DNA from: Aliivibrio sifiae
Lineage (GTDB): Bacteria; Pseudomonadota; Gammaproteobacteria; Enterobacterales; Vibrionaceae
Length of the DNA: 61,727 nt
Assembly: GCF_002954705.1 (NCBI RefSeq)
Contig: NZ_MSCO01000001.1
Span: forward strand, 824,808 to 886,534
Reading direction: 5' to 3'
Each line of letters opens with the position of its first letter. Position 1 is the stretch's first letter. Both the position numbers and the translations under genes were made by a program. Under the pieces are notes generated by a model. The model made no database searches and was not told the DNA's origin. It was given only the letters and a program-made list of their open reading frames with translations. This document shows, piece after piece, positions 57,375 through 61,727 of this stretch.

Positions 57375-60026
57375 ATGCCTGTAACTAATTTAGCTGAACT
57401 TGATGCTCTAGTAGCACGCGTTAAAGCGGCGCAAAAAGAATTTGCGAACTTTCCACAAGAGAAAGTTGATGAAATCTTCCGTGCAGCGTCTCTAGCAGCT
57501 TCAACAGCTCGTATTGAACTAGCAAAAATGGCGGCAACTGAGTCTGGCATGGGTATCATGGAAGACAAAGTAATCAAAAACCATTTTGCTTCTGAGTTTA
57601 TTTACAATAAATACAAAGACGAGCTTACGTGTGGCATCATCGACCGTAACGATGAAGGCGGCACGATCACTATTGCTGAACCTCTAGGTATTGTTTGTGC
57701 AATCGTTCCAACGACAAACCCTACTTCAACGGCAATCTTTAAAGCGTTAATTTGTCTTAAAACACGTAACGGTTGTATCTTCTCGCCACACCCACGTGCT
57801 AAAAATGCAACTAACTATGCAGCTAAAGTTGTATTAGATGCAGCAATTAAAGCGGGCGCACCAAAAGACATCATTGGTTGGATTGACCAACCATCTGTTG
57901 AATTGTCAAATACATTAATGAAACATGACGACATCAATATGATCCTTGCTACTGGCGGCCCTGGCATGGTTAAAGCGGCTTACTCTTCAGGTAAACCAGC
58001 AATTGGTGTTGGTGCGGGTAACACACCTGTTGTTATCGACGAAACTGCTGATATCAAACGTGCTGTTTCTTCTATCTTAATGTCTAAAACATTCGATAAC
58101 GGTGTTATTTGTGCTTCTGAACAAGCGGCAATCGTTGTTGAGTCTATCTACGACGAAGTTAAAGCTCGTTTCGCTAAATACGGCGCGGTTGTTCTAAGCA
58201 AAGAAGATGCAAACAAAGTACGTAAAGTTCTGCTTATTGATGGCGCACTTAACGCTAACATCGTTGGCCAACCAGCATACAAAATCGCTGAGTTAGCAAA
58301 TGTTAAAGTACCAACGTCTACTAAAATTCTTATCGGTGAAGGCCTAGAAGCTTCATGGGATGATGAATTTGCTCATGAAAAACTATCTCCAACGTTAGGT
58401 CTATTTAAAGCGAAAGACTTTGAAGATGCAGTTCGTCAAGCAGGAATCGTATTAGACATAGGTGGTGTTGGTCATACTTCAGTACTTTACACAGACCAAG
58501 ATAATAACGAAGAGCGTATTACGTACTTCGGCGACAAAATGAAAACTGCTCGTATTCTAGTGAATACACCAGCATCTCAAGGTGGTATCGGTGACCTTTA
58601 CAACTTTGAATTAGCACCTTCACTAACGTTAGGCTGTGGTTCTTGGGGTGGTAATGCTATCTCTGAAAACGTAGGTCCTAAGCACCTTATCAACAAGAAA
58701 ATTGTAGCTAAGCGAGCAGAAAATATGTTGTGGCATAAACTACCAAAATCTATCTACTTCCGTCGCGGTTGTTTACCAATTGCAATGACAGACCTTGAAG
58801 GTAAAAAACGTGCATTAATCGTTACTGACCGTTTCTTATTCAACAACGGTTACATCGATGACCTACGCTCAATCTTAAAAGAGAAAGGCATGGAAGTTGA
58901 AGTATTCCATGAAGTAGAAGCGGATCCAACATTAGCAGTAGTTAAAGCCGGTGCTGAAGCATGTGCAAGCTACCAACCTGATGTTATCTTAGCGGTTGGT
59001 GGTGGTTCACCAATGGATGCTGCGAAAATCATGTGGGTAATGTACGAGCACCCAGAAACTGATTTCGAAGACCTATCTATGCGCTTTATGGATATCCGTA
59101 AACGTATTTACAAGTTCCCTAAAATGGGTCAAAAAGCTGAACTAGTATGTATTACAACGACATCTGGTACAGGTTCTGAAGTTACCCCATTTGCTGTTGT
59201 AACTGATGAAAAAACGGGTCAAAAATACCCATTAGCAGATTACGAACTAACGCCAAACATGGCTGTTGTTGATGCTAACCTTGTAATGGATATGCCTAAG
59301 TCTTTATGTGCATTTGGTGGTTACGATGCAGTAACTCACGCATTAGAAGCTTATGTTTCTGTTCTTGCAAACGAATACTCAGACGGTCACGCTCTGCAAT
59401 CACTTAAGATGCTTAAAGAGTACTTACCGAGTTCTTACGCTAACGGTAAGAAAGATCCAATCGCTCGTGAGAAAGTTCACAATGCAGCAACAATCGCTGG
59501 TATGTCTTTTGCGCAGTCTTTCCTAGGTGTGTGTCACTCAATGGCGCATAAACTAGGTGCAGAATTCCACATTCCACATGGCCTTGCTAACGCATTATTA
59601 ATTGCTAACACAGTACGTTTTAATGCGACTAACAACCCAACTAAACAAGCTGCTTTCTCTCAGTACGACCGTCCTAAAGCACGTGCTCGTTACGCTGAAA
59701 TTGCAGAGCATTTAGGTTACCGTGAAGGTAATACTGAAACAAAAGTTAATGCATTACTTGGTTGGTTAGAAGAGCTTAAAATTGCACTGGATATTCCAAT
59801 GTCAATTCAAGCGGCTGGCGTTAGCGAAGCTGAATTCATGGCAAAAGTGGATTCAATTGCTGAAGATGCGTTTGATGACCAATGTACTGGTGCTAACCCA
59901 CGTTACCCATTGATCAAAGAGCTTAAAGAAGTATTAATCGCTTCTTACTATGGTACGGCTTACGCTGACGTAATGGACGCACCAGAAGTGAAAGCAGAAG
60001 TAAAAGCGAAAAAAGCAAAGAAATAA
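57375..60026 (+). CDS. adhE: Bifunctional acetaldehyde-CoA/alcohol dehydrogenase AdhE
   Basis: An 883-residue fermentative enzyme converting acetyl-CoA to ethanol with 2 NADH. The N-terminal aldehyde dehydrogenase (about 1-440) has catalytic Cys in 'FDNGVICASEQAAIV'. The C-terminal iron alcohol dehydrogenase (about 450-870) has 'AVGGGSPMDAAKIMW' and metal ligands in 'GVCHSMAHKLGAEFHIPHGLANA'. It forms spirosomes in E. coli. The ATG at 57375 behind AGGAG is used; an upstream ATG at 57339 is not. Codon bias is strong. Confidence 0.97.
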   Translation: MPVTNLAELDALVARVKAAQKEFANFPQEKVDEIFRAASLAASTARIELAKMAATESGMGIMEDKVIKNHFASEFIYNKYKDELTCGIIDRNDEGGTITIAEPLGIVCAIVPTTNPTSTAIFKALICLKTRNGCIFSPHPRAKNATNYAAKVVLDAAIKAGAPKDIIGWIDQPSVELSNTLMKHDDINMILATGGPGMVKAAYSSGKPAIGVGAGNTPVVIDETADIKRAVSSILMSKTFDNGVICASEQAAIVVESIYDEVKARFAKYGAVVLSKEDANKVRKVLLIDGALNANIVGQPAYKIAELANVKVPTSTKILIGEGLEASWDDEFAHEKLSPTLGLFKAKDFEDAVRQAGIVLDIGGVGHTSVLYTDQDNNEERITYFGDKMKTARILVNTPASQGGIGDLYNFELAPSLTLGCGSWGGNAISENVGPKHLINKKIVAKRAENMLWHKLPKSIYFRRGCLPIAMTDLEGKKRALIVTDRFLFNNGYIDDLRSILKEKGMEVEVFHEVEADPTLAVVKAGAEACASYQPDVILAVGGGSPMDAAKIMWVMYEHPETDFEDLSMRFMDIRKRIYKFPKMGQKAELVCITTTSGTGSEVTPFAVVTDEKTGQKYPLADYELTPNMAVVDANLVMDMPKSLCAFGGYDAVTHALEAYVSVLANEYSDGHALQSLKMLKEYLPSSYANGKKDPIAREKVHNAATIAGMSFAQSFLGVCHSMAHKLGAEFHIPHGLANALLIANTVRFNATNNPTKQAAFSQYDRPKARARYAEIAEHLGYREGNTETKVNALLGWLEELKIALDIPMSIQAAGVSEAEFMAKVDSIAEDAFDDQCTGANPRYPLIKELKEVLIASYYGTAYADVMDAPEVKAEVKAKKAKK

Positions 60027-60082
60027 TTCAATGCTAATAAGCTAAGATATTTTCACTCAGAATCTGAAAATATTGAAATGAT

Positions 60083-60116
60083 AAAAACCACCTTATTCGT
60101 AAGGTGGTTTTTTTAT
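60083..60116 (+). terminator. adhE terminator
   Basis: AAAACCACCTTA, TTCG, TAAGGTGGTTTTTTT: a strong stem with a UUCG tetraloop. Confidence 0.92.
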
Positions 60117-60173
60117 GCCTAAAGCTTTATAGAATAAAAGCTGAGAGAAGAGTGTGCAGATAATTATTGGTAA

Positions 60174-60845
60174 TTAGGCTGTAGCTTCGATAATACGACC
60201 ATTAAAATATTCATTCTGAAGAATATATTCCGTATTTTTTATAAGTTCTTGATTAATAAGGTTTATGTTCGGATATGAAAACTCATTAGAAAGGCGCGGT
60301 GCAACTCCTCCAACTCGAATATTAAATGGATTTAATTCTTTAGCCCAGCTTTTGGTTAAACCTGCTAATAATGCTGTTGAATTATCTAAATATTGTTTTT
60401 GTGAAGAGTGCTTATGATGGCCTAAATTTATGATCACACCTTCTTTGCAGTGATCTCTCATGTTTTGAGCAGCATATTGACCGTAGGTAAATAGGGTTGC
60501 AGCTAATTCGGTTAATTGAAATGGACATTCGTCTTCGTATGGAGCGAGTAAACTCGGTAATGCAACGTCGGTATAATTGTTTATTAACACATCGATCCCG
60601 CGACTAAATTCTCTATCAATAGCATGAAATAGATGCTGAATACTCTCTAGAGACTGATCTTTGAGCTGGAAACTAATGACGTTTGAGTTGATTTGACGGC
60701 ATAAACGATGAGTTTCATTAAGTCCATCATGGTTTGAATCTGCAATAATAAGACATGCGCCAAGAGAGGCAAAATGGTATGCAACGTCTCGACCCATAAA
60801 GTTACCAGCCGATGTGATTAGAATAGTTGAATGTTCAATTTGCAT
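60174..60845 (-). CDS. Degenerate short-chain dehydrogenase-like protein
   Basis: 223 residues with an SDR-type Rossmann layout ('ILITSAGNFMGRDVAYHFASLGACLIIAD', 'IDVLINNYTDVALPSL', 'LLAGLTKSWAKELNPFNIRVGGVAPR'). The NNAG motif is NNYT. The catalytic YxxxK is replaced: the Lys before 'ALLAGLTKSWA' is Thr and the Tyr position is Leu (LDNST). It is probably not an active dehydrogenase; a binding or regulatory role is possible. It lies convergent to adhE. Confidence 0.75.
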   Translation of the reverse strand: MQIEHSTILITSAGNFMGRDVAYHFASLGACLIIADSNHDGLNETHRLCRQINSNVISFQLKDQSLESIQHLFHAIDREFSRGIDVLINNYTDVALPSLLAPYEDECPFQLTELAATLFTYGQYAAQNMRDHCKEGVIINLGHHKHSSQKQYLDNSTALLAGLTKSWAKELNPFNIRVGGVAPRLSNEFSYPNINLINQELIKNTEYILQNEYFNGRIIEATA

Positions 60846-61064
60846 AGCATTCCTTCCTTAAAGCAGTTCGTTATTATCATTGGATAAGGTGCTTTAATAA
60901 TGGGATAGAAATATGATATCTGCTGTGAGCTTGACGAGAAATGCGGATTAATTTGTATTCAATTGTAGGATTTATGCACTAACTCACATAATAATTCTGA
61001 ATGAGTGAGAGGAGAAGTAGGAATATTGATAACTTTAATTAGAGTTGAAAGAGTAATAGCAGTC

Positions 61065-61571
61065 TTAAACGTATAGGTTCATTTCTGAATGACGTTTAGC
61101 TGTAACTAATTCATTATAAAGGTCTTGTGGAATGGCATTAAAAATTTCATTGCCAGATTCTAATTGACGTCGTTGGTGACCTGATAGGTTATGGTAAATC
61201 TCTTCTGGTAAATCACAAGTATCTTGTGGCATATAAGCCATTGCATCAGGTGCTAGGCCATATTGCAATTTAGCACTAGCTAAACCGCCATTATGAAATT
61301 GATTTGCTTGTGAAGCGGCGCGAGAGTAGCTTTCTTCATTACTACGCAGTATTTGAGCGTCAGCCAGGTGAAAGCGTTGACGAAGCAGATCTTCGGTTAT
61401 TTTTTTCTCGTCTATCTTTTCAATAGGTGTATTTTCACGTAAATCATTAGACAGTAAAGACATCATTAGGGCGAAATCGGCACGGCGACCTGCTTCCATA
61501 GCATGGTTTAGGTTTGAACCGTATTGAATTTCACTGATTAACTCTGCTTTATCTAAAGTATGTACTTTCAT
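61065..61571 (-). CDS. Unknown 168-residue protein
   Basis: A soluble protein without a signal peptide or membrane segment. It is rich in helices with Asn/Gln/Ser patches ('SYSRAASQANQFHNGGLASAKLQYGLAPDAMAYMPQDTCDLPEEIYHNLSGHQRRQLE'). I do not recognise the family. The ATG at 61571 has GAGGAA (mRNA) upstream. Codon use is like its neighbours. Confidence 0.7.
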   Translation of the reverse strand: MKVHTLDKAELISEIQYGSNLNHAMEAGRRADFALMMSLLSNDLRENTPIEKIDEKKITEDLLRQRFHLADAQILRSNEESYSRAASQANQFHNGGLASAKLQYGLAPDAMAYMPQDTCDLPEEIYHNLSGHQRRQLESGNEIFNAIPQDLYNELVTAKRHSEMNLYV

Positions 61572-61727
61572 GAATCAATTCCTCTTGATGATAAATACTT
61601 ATCGGAAAAGAATTGAAAACCTTTAGCTTTTTTAGGAAATTAATTGCCGTTTTTTAAAAATTTTTTAGATGTAGGGCAAAGTGTTACCGCGAAATAAGGA
61701 AAATAAAAAAGGCCAGTATAAATACTT

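Overview
The window looks like a chromosome I segment of a marine Vibrionaceae bacterium, most likely an Aliivibrio close to A. fischeri. It is AT-rich. It carries typical Vibrio blocks: a VemP-like arrest peptide ahead of a second SecDF pair, fabV, panP, tfoX upstream of serC, and the run lrp-ftsK-lolA-rarA-serS. Species identity is an inference from gene content and protein similarity that I recall; no search was run. I see no rRNA, tRNA, CRISPR array, integrase or IS transposase.

Layout. (1) 1-2270: an accessory piece inserted at the 3' end of secF2. It holds an AAA/ABC-type ATPase gene overlapping a TOPRIM/RloB-like gene, and is flanked by direct repeats of the secF 3' end. This is probably a phage-defence cassette. 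(2) 2274-5627: vemP-secD2-secF2, transcribed leftwards. The vemP stop region can base-pair with the secD2 ribosome-binding region, as expected for force/arrest-controlled expression of SecDF. (3) 5733-9454: a LysR regulator divergent from an EmrAB-type efflux pair. (4) 9524-19723: rsuA, a Bcr-type MFS pump with a DUF2913-like gene, ybjT, a MATE pump, and an operon of ABC ATPase, FtsX-like permease and AttH/CrtC-like lipocalin protein. (5) 19889-24989: nhaA, a 0.5-kb gene-free stretch with two leftward terminators, fabV, ybjL and grxA. (6) 25220-35264: hexR, panP, an unknown periplasmic protein, lysO, an HDOD protein, tfoX, a small outer-membrane barrel, a DUF945 protein and serC. (7) 35431-41965: cydDC, trxB, ald and the divergent lrp. 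(8) 42193-51438: ftsK, lolA, rarA, serS, trxC, yciU and gsk. (9) 51520-55921: yeaD, gapA, msrB, a DUF2989-like lipoprotein, yeaC and an unlisted 49-residue membrane microprotein. (10) 55945-61571: a voltage-gated K+ channel-like protein, adhE with a long regulatory region, a degenerate SDR and an unknown Vibrio protein.

How parts work together. HexR (encoded here) probably controls gapA and adhE here: both have HexR-type palindromes upstream. A near-perfect box also lies upstream of lysO and a weaker one upstream of hexR. adhE additionally has two FNR-type boxes, fitting anaerobic induction. CydDC, TrxB, TrxC, GrxA and MsrB form a thiol/redox group. Ald and Lrp are divergent and probably co-regulated. 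FtsK, LolA, RarA and SerS form the conserved housekeeping core.

The most interesting items are the VemP-like arrest peptide with its SD-masking helix, the ATPase-TOPRIM cassette with secF-derived repeats, and a microprotein resembling the first helix of MSHA-type pilins without the processing-site Glu5.
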